Shown: positions 34,278-43,449, counted from the first letter of the stretch. The stretch: 64,000 bases of DNA from Candidatus Bipolaricaulota bacterium (GCA_014360985.1 JACIWK010000002.1:1-64000), one strand, 5' to 3'. Translations and numbers: made by a program. Notes: generated from the letters alone by a model not told the origin.

Positions 34278-35027
34278 ATGCTCATCGATAAGCTCGATCA
34301 ATACTTTCAGCGCGAGGAGCGGAGCTGGCCGCGGGACTACTTCTACGTGAGCGAGGTCGGCAAGTGCCCACGCCAGATCTACTACGCGATCAAGGGCTTT
34401 CCACGGCCGCCGCTCGATGGCCTCACCGCGCGCAAGCTCGCGGTGGGGGACGACGCCCACAGGCGGCTTGTGCAAGCCCTCTACGGGATGGGGATCGTCG
34501 TCGCCGCCGAGGCCCCGATCCCGCCGGGGAACCTGTTCCACGGCCGGTGCGACGTGATCGTGTCCCTCGACGGGAAGAACTACGTGGTGGAGATCAAGAC
34601 CGCCCATCCGTACAGCTTCGATCAGATGACCTCCGGCCCGCGCCGCGACCACTACCTCCAGCTCCAGCTCTACCTGCACTACTTCGGGATCCCGCAGGGG
34701 ATCGTGCTCGCGGAGAACAAGGCGACCCAGGAGCTGCGCGAGTTCGTGGTCCCCCTCGACAAAGAGGAGGTGAGCCGGGTCATCCACGCCTTCGAGCGGT
34801 TGCAGCGCACGATCTTCGTAGAGGGTCGGCTCCCTCCGCTCCCCGGCCAAGAGGAAAAGCGCGACTGGGAGTTCGATCAGTGCCGGTACTGCCCCTACGT
34901 TCCGTTCTGCAGCGAGGATGTGGCAGACCCGCCCGGTCGGGCGGCTGCGGAGGAACCGGAGCCCGTTCGCATTGCCGCCGACGAGGAACGCGCCGTCCCC
35001 CCGACGCTGTTCGACGACCCCAGCTGA
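34278..35027 (+). CDS. free-standing Cas4/RecB-like PD-(D/E)XK nuclease
   Basis: A 249-residue single-domain nuclease. SEVGKCPRQIYYAIKG contains the first cluster Cys, HGRCDVIVS and YVVEIKTAHPYSFDQM supply the catalytic D and E-x-K, YLQLQLYLHYFGI is the usual QxxxY helix, and CRYCPYVPFC gives the three last cluster Cys. This is the Cas4/AddB Fe-S layout. No cas1, cas2 or CRISPR repeat is visible, so it is a solo nuclease, perhaps for DNA repair. A long acidic tail follows the cluster. Location after pus10 may be accidental, since it has its own promoter. Confidence 0.85.
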   Translation: MLIDKLDQYFQREERSWPRDYFYVSEVGKCPRQIYYAIKGFPRPPLDGLTARKLAVGDDAHRRLVQALYGMGIVVAAEAPIPPGNLFHGRCDVIVSLDGKNYVVEIKTAHPYSFDQMTSGPRRDHYLQLQLYLHYFGIPQGIVLAENKATQELREFVVPLDKEEVSRVIHAFERLQRTIFVEGRLPPLPGQEEKRDWEFDQCRYCPYVPFCSEDVADPPGRAAAEEPEPVRIAADEERAVPPTLFDDPS

Positions 35028-35115
35028 GGGCCGTGACGGGGGATCGGTCCACGGGGAAGGGAGAGGGCGGCGTGGCGGTTCTTCGTGCCGACGGAGGGAC
35101 AGGGACAAACACCCG

Positions 35116-36273
35116 TCACCCGTTCCGGTGCGGTTCCTTCAGCCCGGCGGCGAGGAGCGTGGCGGGGACGAGGAGCACCGTGAGCAGCCCCAGCGCGACC
35201 TCGAGCCCAAGAACGTCGCCGAGGTATCCGACGAGGCCGATGAGCAAGGCGCCGATCCCCCAGGCGAACCCCATGAGCACACCGGACACGAGCCCCTTCT
35301 GGTCGGGGACCAGCTCCTGTCCGAACACGACCGACACGGGGATCGAGGCAACCAGGACCGCCCCAGCAAGGGCCAAGAACAGGAGTGACAGCGCACCGTC
35401 GGTGAGGAGGAACAAGTAGAAGAGAGGGATCGCCCCTGCCACGGAGCCCACGATGACCCGCTTCCGCCCGAACCGGTCCGAGAGGCGCCCCCCCACGAGG
35501 TCGCCCGCCACGCCGGACAGGGAGTACACGGTGAGGGCGAGGCTGGCCAGGGTGAGCGACGCCCCCCTCCGGATCCACAGCACGGCGAGGAACGTGTAGT
35601 ACGACATGCTGACGAACTCCCGCAGCACGCCGATCGTCCACAACCGTACAACCTGTCCGGCGCTGGGGTGGGTGCGGAGGCGAGGGCGGTCGCGCTTCTC
35701 CGGTCGCGCCTCCCGTGGCACGACGCGGACCAGCAGGAGCACCAACGCCCATGCCGGAAGGAGGAGGACCGGGGTGAACGAGAGCCCGAGGTTCCCCACC
35801 ACGCCGGCAATGAGGAGCGGGCCGAGCGCTGCTCCCAACGTCCCTCCGGCCGAGAAGACGGCCATCGACATCCCCCGCCGGCCGTCGCCCCCCGAGACGA
35901 GGGAGGCCCCGGCGGGGTGGAACGCCGCCGTCCCGATCCCCGCCGCAACGAGAGCGGCCGCCACCGCCCAGTACGTGGGCAAGATCCCGAGGAGGCTCAT
36001 CGCGGCACAGGTGACGGCAGGCCCGAGGATCACGAGCCACCGCGCCCGGCCCCGGTCGGCAAGCGCGCCCAGGGGAAGCTGCCCGAACGAGGCGACGCTC
36101 GTCCGGATCGAGGACAAGAGCCCCGCCGCCGCGAGCGACATCCCAAACCGGGAGATGAGAAGGGGAAGAAGCGCTGAGAGGAACGCCCCGTACCCGTCGT
36201 TCAGCCCGTGCCCAAGCGAGAGCGGCCACACGGCCGGCCGACGCGCTCCAGGCCGCTCACCGTGCGGGGTCAC
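35116..36273 (-). CDS. MFS transporter, fosmidomycin-resistance (Fsr) type
   Basis: A 385-residue major facilitator protein with 12 helices. The first helix opens WPLSLGHGLNDGYGAFLSAL, characteristic of the Fsr subgroup, and the A motif is LGALADRGRARWLVILG with a second in GGRLSDRFGRKRVIVGS. Fsr exports fosmidomycin in E. coli, but substrates of relatives are unknown. The GTG at 36273 is chosen for the AAAGGTG site before it; an ATG at 36336 overlapping the upstream xdh gene is possible. Same-strand closeness to the molybdenum hydroxylase gene (47 bases) suggests co-transcription and perhaps transport of a purine-like compound. Confidence 0.87.
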   Translation of the reverse strand: MTPHGERPGARRPAVWPLSLGHGLNDGYGAFLSALLPLLISRFGMSLAAAGLLSSIRTSVASFGQLPLGALADRGRARWLVILGPAVTCAAMSLLGILPTYWAVAAALVAAGIGTAAFHPAGASLVSGGDGRRGMSMAVFSAGGTLGAALGPLLIAGVVGNLGLSFTPVLLLPAWALVLLLVRVVPREARPEKRDRPRLRTHPSAGQVVRLWTIGVLREFVSMSYYTFLAVLWIRRGASLTLASLALTVYSLSGVAGDLVGGRLSDRFGRKRVIVGSVAGAIPLFYLFLLTDGALSLLFLALAGAVLVASIPVSVVFGQELVPDQKGLVSGVLMGFAWGIGALLIGLVGYLGDVLGLEVALGLLTVLLVPATLLAAGLKEPHRNG

Positions 36274-36319
36274 GACCGCACCTTTGCATCCTGCAGGTCG
36301 GCGGACATGGTTCAGGGGC

Positions 36320-38644
36320 TCAGATGCTCGATTCAATCAGGCCAAGCACGCGCTCGGGGATCGCGGGGTAGACCCGGAGGCGGGAGCCCGCCGCGGCGGA
36401 GATGGCGTTGGCCACCGCGGCGTGGGACGCCATGAGCGGGACCTCGCCCAGACCCTTGGCCCCGAACGGCCCCCCCGAGTAGGGGGCCTCGACGAACTCC
36501 ACCGCCACCTCCGGCGGCACGTCGAGTGACGTCGGGATGTGGTAGGCGGTGAACGACGGGGCGAGGATGCGGCCGTCGCGGGAGCGGAGCTCCTCCATGA
36601 GGACGTACCCGATCCCCTGGGCGATCCCACCGATGACCTGGCCGCGGGCGGTGGCCGGGTTCACGATCTTCCCCGAGTCGTGCACGGCCCAGAACCCCGC
36701 GACGTGGGCCTCCCCGGTGAGGAGGTCGACCTCGACGAGGGCGACGTGGCACGCGTAGGCGTACACGAAGTACGCGTTCCCGAGGCCCGTGGCGGGATCC
36801 CAGTCCACGGGTCGCCCCTCCGCCCACCCGGTGGCCCCCATGTCCCAATTGTGGGCCCACATCCACCGCGCGACCTCCGCGATGTCCACCTCCCGGGGGG
36901 GATCCCCCGGGATGCAGAACAGGCGTCCCTCGAGGGTGAACGAGGGGCAGCGGAACATCTCCCGCACCGCGTCCTCGATCCGCGCGCGGAGCTTCGTTGC
37001 CGCGTCAAGAACCGCCATCCCCTGGACGGTTGTCGTGCGCGAGGCCACGGTGGGCCCGGAGTCCGGCACGCGCGATGTGTCCACCGGGGCAAGGCGGACC
37101 GCATCGAGGGGCACGCCGAGGCCGTCGGCGGCGATCTGGGACAACACCGTCTCCGCCCCCTGGCCCATCTCTGTCGTCCCCACGGCGAGGGTCACCGAGC
37201 CATCCGCCTCCAACTTAAGGTAGGCTCCCGCCTTGTCGAGGAGCGGGGCTTTGGCCCCCATCCCCACCCCGTACATCACGGTCGAGACCCCGAGGCCCCG
37301 GCGCTTGAACCGCTCCCGGGCGTTGAACGCCGCGACCTCTGCCTGTCGCTTCCCCCACTGGGAGAGCTCCCGGGCCTTTTCGATGCACGCCCCGAGCCCC
37401 ACCGATTCGGACAGGACCTGGTCCGTGCTCGTCCGGTCCCCCTCCCGGAGGGCGTTCCTCTCCCGAAGGACGAGCGGGTCGATCCCCAGCTTCCGGGCGA
37501 GCTCGTCCATCTGGGATTCGTGGGCGAAGATCACCTGGGGGGAGCCGAACCCGCGGAACGCCCCGCAGGGAACGGTGTTCGTGGCCACGGAGTAGGCATC
37601 CACCGTCACATGAGGGATGCGATATGGCCCTGCCGCGTGCACAAGCCCCCGCCACAGGACGGCGCTCGATAGGGTTTGGTACGCACCCGCATTGTAGTAG
37701 AACTTGACCTCGACCGCGGTCAGCGTCCCGTCGCGCGTCGCCCCTGTCCGATACCGGATGAGTCCGGGGTGGCGCTTGGACGTGGTCGCGATGTCCTCGG
37801 CCCGGTCGAGGACCAGCTTCGCCGGTCGGCGGAGCTTCCACGCGGCCACCGCGGCCATCGCCGCGAGGTGGCTCGGGACGTCCTCCTTCCCGCCGAACCC
37901 GCCGCCGGTGGCTGTCTGGACGATGCGGACCTTGGCCAGGGGGAGGCCCAACACGTTCGCGACCGCGTTCTGGACGTAGAACGGACACTGGAGGGTCCCG
38001 TACACGGTCATCCCCCCGTCCTCGGGGACGGCGATCACCCCCTGCGGCTCGAGGTAGGCGTGCTCCTGGTACCCCACCTCGTACTCCCCCTCCACGATCA
38101 CGTCCGCGTCCGCAAAGCCCTTCCCGACATCGCCCTTGCGGATCACCATGTGGTTGAACACGTTGCCCCCCTCGGCCGCGTACGGGACGGCCACCTGGGG
38201 GGCGTCGGGCGCGAGCGCCTGCTGGGGATCGAACACGGCGGGAAGATCGTCGTACCCGACCCGCGCCCGCGGTGCCGCCTCCTCGGCTGCCTCCCGCGTC
38301 TCCGCTGCCACAAGGGCGATCGGCTCCCCCACGTAGCGGACCACGCCTGCGGCGAGGAGCGGCATGTCGCGGTAGATGACCGGAACGATGTTTTCCCCCG
38401 GGACGTCCGCTGCGGTGACGGTCCCCACCACGCCCGGCGAGGCTGCCACCTCCGCCAGGTCGACGGCGCGGATCCGAGCGTGGGGACGCTCGGAGCGGAT
38501 CGCCTTCACGTGGACCATCCCCGCGAACGCGAGGTCGTCCGCGTACCGCGCCTCGCCCCGCACCTTGGCCTCGGCGTCAGGGCGCACGATGGGGATTCCC
38601 ACGGCCCCGCCGGCGCGGTCCACGGTGGTGACTGGTCGGTTCAT
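36320..38644 (-). CDS. molybdenum-binding subunit of a xanthine dehydrogenase-type hydroxylase
   Basis: A 774-residue molybdopterin subunit. The aldehyde oxidase/xanthine dehydrogenase motifs are all present: GGGFGGKEDVPSHLAAMAA (Glu equivalent to the substrate-binding one in mammalian enzyme), PCGAFRGFGSPQVIF (the conserved Arg of purine hydroxylases), VGTTEMGQGAETVLSQIAAD and FGAKGLGEVPLM (catalytic Glu). This residue set fits purine hydroxylation. No iron-sulfur (2Fe-2S) or FAD subunit is encoded in the window, so partners must be elsewhere. The GGGAGGCCC site before the ATG at 38644 fixes the start. XdhC at 25380 is the likely maturation factor. Confidence 0.9.
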   Translation of the reverse strand: MNRPVTTVDRAGGAVGIPIVRPDAEAKVRGEARYADDLAFAGMVHVKAIRSERPHARIRAVDLAEVAASPGVVGTVTAADVPGENIVPVIYRDMPLLAAGVVRYVGEPIALVAAETREAAEEAAPRARVGYDDLPAVFDPQQALAPDAPQVAVPYAAEGGNVFNHMVIRKGDVGKGFADADVIVEGEYEVGYQEHAYLEPQGVIAVPEDGGMTVYGTLQCPFYVQNAVANVLGLPLAKVRIVQTATGGGFGGKEDVPSHLAAMAAVAAWKLRRPAKLVLDRAEDIATTSKRHPGLIRYRTGATRDGTLTAVEVKFYYNAGAYQTLSSAVLWRGLVHAAGPYRIPHVTVDAYSVATNTVPCGAFRGFGSPQVIFAHESQMDELARKLGIDPLVLRERNALREGDRTSTDQVLSESVGLGACIEKARELSQWGKRQAEVAAFNARERFKRRGLGVSTVMYGVGMGAKAPLLDKAGAYLKLEADGSVTLAVGTTEMGQGAETVLSQIAADGLGVPLDAVRLAPVDTSRVPDSGPTVASRTTTVQGMAVLDAATKLRARIEDAVREMFRCPSFTLEGRLFCIPGDPPREVDIAEVARWMWAHNWDMGATGWAEGRPVDWDPATGLGNAYFVYAYACHVALVEVDLLTGEAHVAGFWAVHDSGKIVNPATARGQVIGGIAQGIGYVLMEELRSRDGRILAPSFTAYHIPTSLDVPPEVAVEFVEAPYSGGPFGAKGLGEVPLMASHAAVANAISAAAGSRLRVYPAIPERVLGLIESSI

Positions 38645-38730
38645 TGGGCCTCCCTTGGGGGGGGATTGTAGCCGCCGTCGGGCTGCACGCAGCGAGGGTT
38701 GACAGCCACGGCCAGGCGGGTGACGCTCGG

Positions 38731-40638
38731 ATGATGGGTATCGCAACACGTGTGGGAGGGGGAATCCTGGTTTTGGCCTGCCTCGGGGCGGGAGCGGCCG
38801 GCCGACCCATCGACGTCAGCCTTCAGCTGGTTCCGTTCGGGCTCGAGCTCGTCCACGGAGGCCGGTCCCTTGTCGCGCTTGCCGATGGAACACGCTCGGC
38901 CCTCTTCCTCAACGGGTGGGCGGGCCGGGTTAACCTCGTGGGCCTCCCCCACATGGTCGAAGACGAAGACGGGACCCGACTCACGTACCGCACTTCTGAC
39001 GGCCGCACGGCGCGCGTGGAGCTGAGGTCGGTCGAAGAGGGAGCTCTCCAGGTCCGGTTCTTCGTTGAGGGCAAGGCTCGGTGGGAGCGACTGGGGGTCG
39101 CGCTCCGGGTGACACCGGAGGAGGGGTTCTACGGGCTCACGGAGCGGCCGGTCCAGGGGATCCTCCACGAGTTCTTCCCGCTCCGCGATGGGGGGCTTAA
39201 CCTCCGCGGGCAGGAGGTCTGGCTGTACGTCCTCCCCACCCATGCCCTCTATAGCCCGTTCTTCGTCTCCTCCCGCGGGTGGGGGCTCCACGTGGAGAGC
39301 TCGTGGCCGGGGATCTACCGGTTCGGCCGCGACGGCCGTCGGCGGGCGACCCCGACCCAGGTCACGATCGAGTGCGAGGGGCCGGAACTCGTGTTCCGCG
39401 TCTTGGCTGGGGAGACGCCCCTTGAGGTGGTGGAGAGGTACAGCCGAACGGTGGGCACGACCGTCCTCCCCCCGGAGTGGGCGTTCGGGCCGTGGCGGTG
39501 GCGGGACGAGGTGTGGAACCTCCCCGCGTTCTACGACGGGACGCCGAACACGAGCATGTTCAATTCGATGGTCGTCGAGGACGTGCTGATGATGGACGCA
39601 CTCGGCATCCCGTGCTCCGTGTACGTCCTCGACCGGCCGTGGGCGGGCGGGTCGATGGGCTACGGTGACCTCGCGTTCGACCCGGAGCGGCTTCCAAACG
39701 CCCCGGAGATGATCGCCTGGCTCTCGGAGCGGGGGATCCGTTCCTTCCTGTGGCTTGGGCCATGGGTGCTCGACGCGCTCCGCGACGAGGCGAAGCGCCT
39801 CGGCCATCACGTGCGGAAACGAGTGCCCTTCCCCCCGCGGGCGGCGCTCGTCGACTTCACGTCCTCCGCGGCCGTCGCGTGGTGGCAGGGGCTCCTGGCG
39901 CCCCTCCTCGACCTCGGGATCGCCGGGTTCAAGCTCGACCGGGGAGACGAGGACGTCCCGGACGGGATCCTGCTCTGTGGAGCCTACGCCGACGGGACGA
40001 GCTACCGCGAGGGGCACAACGCGTTTCCCCTGTGGTTCGCCCGGGCCGCCCACGGGGCGCTCCCGAGCCCAGGGAACGCCCTTCTCTTCGTCCGCGCGGG
40101 GTGGGTTGGGACGTCCTCGTATGCGGTGGCGTGGGGCGGGGACCCGGCCTCCAACGCGTGGGGGTTGCGGAACTCGGTGGTCGCCCTCCAGCGGGCCGCG
40201 GCGATGAACGTCCCGATCTGGGGCTCGGACACGGGCGGGTACACGGGGCGCCCGTCGCGGGAGGTTCTGGGCCGGTGGCTTGGGTTCTCCGCGTTCTGTC
40301 CCCTGATGGAGGTCGGGCCGACGGCGAACCTCGCCCCGTGGAGCTGGGCCCCGGACGGGGCTCGCGCCCGGGTGGACGCCCGTGGGTACGCGTTCGCACC
40401 CGTCTACGACGAGGAGCTGGTGGCGATGTGGATCTTCTACGCCCGGCTCCACGACGAGCTGCGCCCCTACACCTACGCCCAGGCGGTGACGGCCCACGAG
40501 CGGGGGACACCGATCGTGCGGCCGCTCGCCTTCGTCTATCCCGACCCGGAGTACGTGGACGTGTGGGAGACGTACCTTTTCGGCCCGGACCTCCTCGTGC
40601 GCCCGGGGTGGCAGAGGTCGAGGTTCCACTTCACGTGA
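38731..40638 (+). CDS. secreted glycoside hydrolase family 31 protein, 3' end damaged
   Basis: A 635-residue alpha-glucosidase-type enzyme (GH31) with a signal peptide (residues 1-24). The barrel shows ERPVQGILHEFFPL, then VYVLDRPWAGGSMGYGDLAF, the nucleophile segment GIAGFKLDRGDEDVPDG and the acid/base segment NVPIWGSDTGGYTGRPSREV. It would cleave alpha-linked sugars or sulfoquinovosides outside the cytoplasm; the exact linkage is unclear. The frame stops early after FGPDLLVRPGWQRSRFHFT, whereas relatives continue through a C-terminal beta domain; the continuation is found in another frame just downstream. TTGACA at 38699-38704 may be the -35 box; the gap is shared with the divergent hydroxylase gene. 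Confidence 0.85.
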   Translation: MMGIATRVGGGILVLACLGAGAAGRPIDVSLQLVPFGLELVHGGRSLVALADGTRSALFLNGWAGRVNLVGLPHMVEDEDGTRLTYRTSDGRTARVELRSVEEGALQVRFFVEGKARWERLGVALRVTPEEGFYGLTERPVQGILHEFFPLRDGGLNLRGQEVWLYVLPTHALYSPFFVSSRGWGLHVESSWPGIYRFGRDGRRRATPTQVTIECEGPELVFRVLAGETPLEVVERYSRTVGTTVLPPEWAFGPWRWRDEVWNLPAFYDGTPNTSMFNSMVVEDVLMMDALGIPCSVYVLDRPWAGGSMGYGDLAFDPERLPNAPEMIAWLSERGIRSFLWLGPWVLDALRDEAKRLGHHVRKRVPFPPRAALVDFTSSAAVAWWQGLLAPLLDLGIAGFKLDRGDEDVPDGILLCGAYADGTSYREGHNAFPLWFARAAHGALPSPGNALLFVRAGWVGTSSYAVAWGGDPASNAWGLRNSVVALQRAAAMNVPIWGSDTGGYTGRPSREVLGRWLGFSAFCPLMEVGPTANLAPWSWAPDGARARVDARGYAFAPVYDEELVAMWIFYARLHDELRPYTYAQAVTAHERGTPIVRPLAFVYPDPEYVDVWETYLFGPDLLVRPGWQRSRFHFT

Positions 40639-40763
40639 TCCCGATCTACGTGCGGGAGGGAAGCGACGTGGACCTGGGGAATTTGGCGGCGCGGTGGGAA
40701 GGGGCCCAGGCGCGCGCCCAGTCCCGACCCGATCTTGACCATGTCCTTCCCAATCCCCCGTGA
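40609..40763 (+). pseudogene. out-of-frame C-terminal remnant of the GH31 gene
   Basis: In the frame one base off the GH31 gene, the sequence reads on from the same point as GVAEVEVPLHVIPIYVREGS, the usual start of the last GH31 beta domain (IPIFVREGS in relatives), and ends after DVDLGNLAARWEGAQ. Comparison with GH31 proteins also suggests about 35 missing residues. So the gene has suffered a frameshift and a small deletion. Confidence 0.65.
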
Positions 40764-40788
40764 CCTCTCTGGCCTCATCGCGGAGGGC

Positions 40789-40794
40789 TATAAT
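40789..40794 (+). promoter_or_regulatory. -10 box of the peptide transporter operon
   Basis: A perfect TATAAT lies 99 bases before the substrate-binding protein gene; -35 is not clear. The leader contains an AAGGAGGTGAG sequence (40808-40819) with no usable start close behind it. Confidence 0.5.
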
Positions 40795-40893
40795 CGTGGC
40801 GCGAGGGAAGGAGGTGAGATCGCGGAGAAAAAGAGCTCGTTCAACCCAAGGGGCGAAGGAACTCGGAATCAACGGATCGGGAGGTGGTCGTTG

Positions 40894-42459
40894 ATGAGGC
40901 GTTATCTCACGTTTGTTGTGGTGGGGATGCTAGTGGCTTCCTGTGCCGTCGGCCAGGCGCAGGTCCTCAAGATTGCCTTCGATGCAGCGGACCTCAGAAC
41001 CCTGGATCCACACTACGCGGCGGCGACCATGGATCGCGCGGTGGTGGACATGGTGTTCAACGGCCTTGTTCGGTACAAGCCGGGCGATATCACGGTGTTC
41101 GAGCCCGACCTGGCGGAGTCGTGGGAGATGTCGGCGGACGGATTGGTGTGGACGTTCTACCTGCGCAGTGGGGTCCGCGTGCACCCGTTCGCCGGGGCTC
41201 CGGACGGATACGAGCTGACCAGCGAAGACGTCGTGTTCTCCCTCACCAAAGCGGCGGATGCGAACCGATCCGCCTACTCCGGCGAGTATGTGGGGATGGA
41301 GTTCGAGGCGGCAGGCCCCTATGCCGTACGGATCACCCTGGACCGGGCTCTTCCCGCGTCGTTGTTCCTCCCCAAGGTGGCGGACTACGCGGGGGGATTC
41401 ATCATCCCCAAGAGGGCGTACGAAGCGCTGGCGGATAGGTTCGCCACCAACCCGGTGGGGACGGGCCCGTTCCGGTTCGCGCGGTATGTCCCAACCCAGA
41501 AGGTGGAGCTTGTGCGCCACGACCAGTACTTCCGCGGCGTTCCCAGACTCGCCGGGGTCGAGGTCTGGTACATGCCCGATGTCACGGCGCGGCTGAGCGC
41601 GCTGTCCACGGGTGAGATCGACATCATCGAGGGGGTCCGGGAGCAGGCGTGGGTGGACGTGGTGAAGCGAATCCCGAACCTGGCGGTGGATGTGTTCGGC
41701 CCAGGGGAGACGGAGGTCCTCCATCTCAACATGACCAAGGACCCCATCTCCAGCTTGCTGGTCCGGCAGGCGATCGCCTACACGATCGACCGATCGGAGG
41801 TGGTCACGGCCATCGGTGCCGATGTCGCCGAACCCCTCTGCGGGGTTGTCCCACCCTATCTCGCTGGCGGTCTCACCTGCGAGGAGGTGGCGGCGGTAGG
41901 GCTTCTCTACAAGCAGGACCTCGCCCTCGCTCGGGCCCTGCTTGCCGCTGCCGGGTACCCAACCGGGTTCGAGATCAGCGCCAACATCACCGAGCGGGCA
42001 TCGTACCGCAAGCCGTTCGAGAACATCCAGGCGCAGCTAGCACGGGTCGGGATCGTCCTCAAGATCACGGTGGTGGACCACTCGTCGTTCCACACCCTGA
42101 TCCGGCAGGACGTCAATCCGCTCGTTCACTACGAGGCATGGCGGCCGAGTGCCGATGCGTTCCTGACGCGGTTCTACCACTCTGATTCGATCGTGGTCAC
42201 CGGGGCCAAGCCGGATACGAACTTCTCCCACAGCAAGAGCGTGGACGTGTTGATCGAGATGGCCCGGTACGAGCTCGATCCAGCGCGGCAAGCCGCGATG
42301 TGGAAGCAGGCTCAGCTGACACTCCTGCATGAGGTCGCTTCCTATCCGCTGTACGTGTTGAAGTTCGTGTTCGCCCGTTCGGCGACGGTGAACTACGGGT
42401 ACGAGCTCAAGTCCACCTTGGCTCTGTACCCGCAGATCAACGAGCTCACGACCAAGTGA
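40894..42459 (+). CDS. ABC transporter substrate-binding protein, oligopeptide (DppA/OppA) family
   Basis: A 521-residue exported solute-binding protein of family 5. A signal peptide (MRRYLTFVVVGMLVASCAVG) may include a lipobox Cys at residue 17. Then come TLDPHYAAATMDRAVVDMVF, EPDLAESWEMSADGLVWTFY (the family signature region) and LRSGVRVHPF. Substrates in the family are peptides, nickel, heme or oligosaccharides; nothing decides here. GGGAGGTGG precedes the ATG. Two permease genes follow after a hairpin, but no ATPase genes are present in the window. Confidence 0.93.
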   Translation: MRRYLTFVVVGMLVASCAVGQAQVLKIAFDAADLRTLDPHYAAATMDRAVVDMVFNGLVRYKPGDITVFEPDLAESWEMSADGLVWTFYLRSGVRVHPFAGAPDGYELTSEDVVFSLTKAADANRSAYSGEYVGMEFEAAGPYAVRITLDRALPASLFLPKVADYAGGFIIPKRAYEALADRFATNPVGTGPFRFARYVPTQKVELVRHDQYFRGVPRLAGVEVWYMPDVTARLSALSTGEIDIIEGVREQAWVDVVKRIPNLAVDVFGPGETEVLHLNMTKDPISSLLVRQAIAYTIDRSEVVTAIGADVAEPLCGVVPPYLAGGLTCEEVAAVGLLYKQDLALARALLAAAGYPTGFEISANITERASYRKPFENIQAQLARVGIVLKITVVDHSSFHTLIRQDVNPLVHYEAWRPSADAFLTRFYHSDSIVVTGAKPDTNFSHSKSVDVLIEMARYELDPARQAAMWKQAQLTLLHEVASYPLYVLKFVFARSATVNYGYELKSTLALYPQINELTTK

Positions 42460-42468
42460 GGACGGTCG

Positions 42469-42493
42469 GGGGCGGGCCCAGGAGGCCCGCCCC
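42469..42493 (+). terminator. attenuating hairpin between binding protein and permeases
   Basis: A perfect 10-base stem GGGGCGGGCC (42469-42478) pairs with GGCCCGCCCC (42484-42493) around a five-base loop. It sits 15 bases before the permease start and probably lowers permease expression relative to the binding protein. Confidence 0.7.
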
Positions 42494-42507
42494 TCTCCTT
42501 TCCGGTC

Positions 42508-43449
42508 ATGATCCGGTACGTCGTGCGGCGGCTGCTGGTGGCGATCCCCACCCTTCTCGCTGTGTACACGGTGGTGTTCCTGTTCGTGCGTGTGGCCCCT
42601 GGGGACCCAGCGGTGGCCGCGCTGGGGGACTACGCCTCGGCGGAGGCGGTTCAGGCGCTGCGCGAGCGGATGGGGCTGAATGTTTCGCTGTGGGTTCAGT
42701 ACGGCCGCACCCTTCTCGGGTACCTGCGCGGAGACCTCGGCCACTCCCTCATCACCGGGGTCTCCATCGGTGAGCAGGTGGCCGTGGTCCTTCCCCACAC
42801 GTTGCAGCTCACGTTCGCCGGGGTCCTCATCGGAGCGTTGCTCGGGATCCCGATCGGGATCCTCACCGCCATCCGCAGGAACCGGCTGCCGGACTACATC
42901 GGCCGGACGCTGGCCCTGGTCGGGCTGTCGATCCCCGCGTTCTACCTCGGGATCCTCCTCATCCTGGCGTTCGCCGTGAACCTGCGGTGGTTCCCGGTCA
43001 TGGGAGCGGGCCCGTTCACCGAGCCCTGGGCCAACCTTCGCCACCTTGCTCTCCCCGCAGCGACCCTTGGGATCATCATGACCTCGTTCGTGTCGCGGAT
43101 GACCCGATCGTCACTCCTCAACGTGCTGCGGGAGGACTACGTGCGCACCGGCCGTGCCAAGGGTCTCCGGGAGCGAGCAGTGGTGTACCTGCACGCGCTG
43201 CGTAACGCGCTGATCCCAGTGGTCTCCGTGTTGGGAGTGCAGACGGCCGTGCTGGTGGGGGACTCGGTGATGACGGAGATCGTGTTCTCGCGACCAGGGC
43301 TGGGGAGGCTCATGGTTCAGGCGATGATGCAACGCGACTACATCGCGTTGCAGGGGCTGATCGTGATCTACGGGGCGTTCGTCGTCGCCGTGAACCTGAT
43401 CACGGACCTCTCCTACGGGTTCGTCGACCCGCGGGTGCGCTATGAGTAG
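42508..43449 (+). CDS. ABC transporter permease, DppB family
   Basis: A 313-residue inner membrane permease with six helices. The N-terminal MIRYVVRRLLVAIPTLLAVY is the DppB hallmark, and the EAA loop LRTGRAKGLRERAVVYLHAL-like segment (about residues 212-232) contacts the ATPase. A soluble domain lies between helices 1 and 2 (PGDPAVAALGDYASAEAVQA). It overlaps the second permease by eight bases. No ribosome site is obvious before its ATG. Confidence 0.95.
   Translation: MIRYVVRRLLVAIPTLLAVYTVVFLFVRVAPGDPAVAALGDYASAEAVQALRERMGLNVSLWVQYGRTLLGYLRGDLGHSLITGVSIGEQVAVVLPHTLQLTFAGVLIGALLGIPIGILTAIRRNRLPDYIGRTLALVGLSIPAFYLGILLILAFAVNLRWFPVMGAGPFTEPWANLRHLALPAATLGIIMTSFVSRMTRSSLLNVLREDYVRTGRAKGLRERAVVYLHALRNALIPVVSVLGVQTAVLVGDSVMTEIVFSRPGLGRLMVQAMMQRDYIALQGLIVIYGAFVVAVNLITDLSYGFVDPRVRYE

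Noticed and set aside
34278..35027. Possible CRISPR-Cas locus because of a Cas4-like protein
   Set aside because: No regularly spaced repeats and no cas1, cas2 or effector gene are seen anywhere in the window.
38641..40872. Very long open frame (743 codons) on the minus strand
   Set aside because: It is antisense to the GH31 gene; its product is low-complexity, rich in Arg, Pro, Glu and His without any family motif. Such shadows are expected in GC-rich DNA. The same applies to the 574-codon frame at 25939-27663, the 540-codon frame at 24320-25942, the 645-codon frame at 15355-17292 minus, and the 515-codon frame at 12675-14222.
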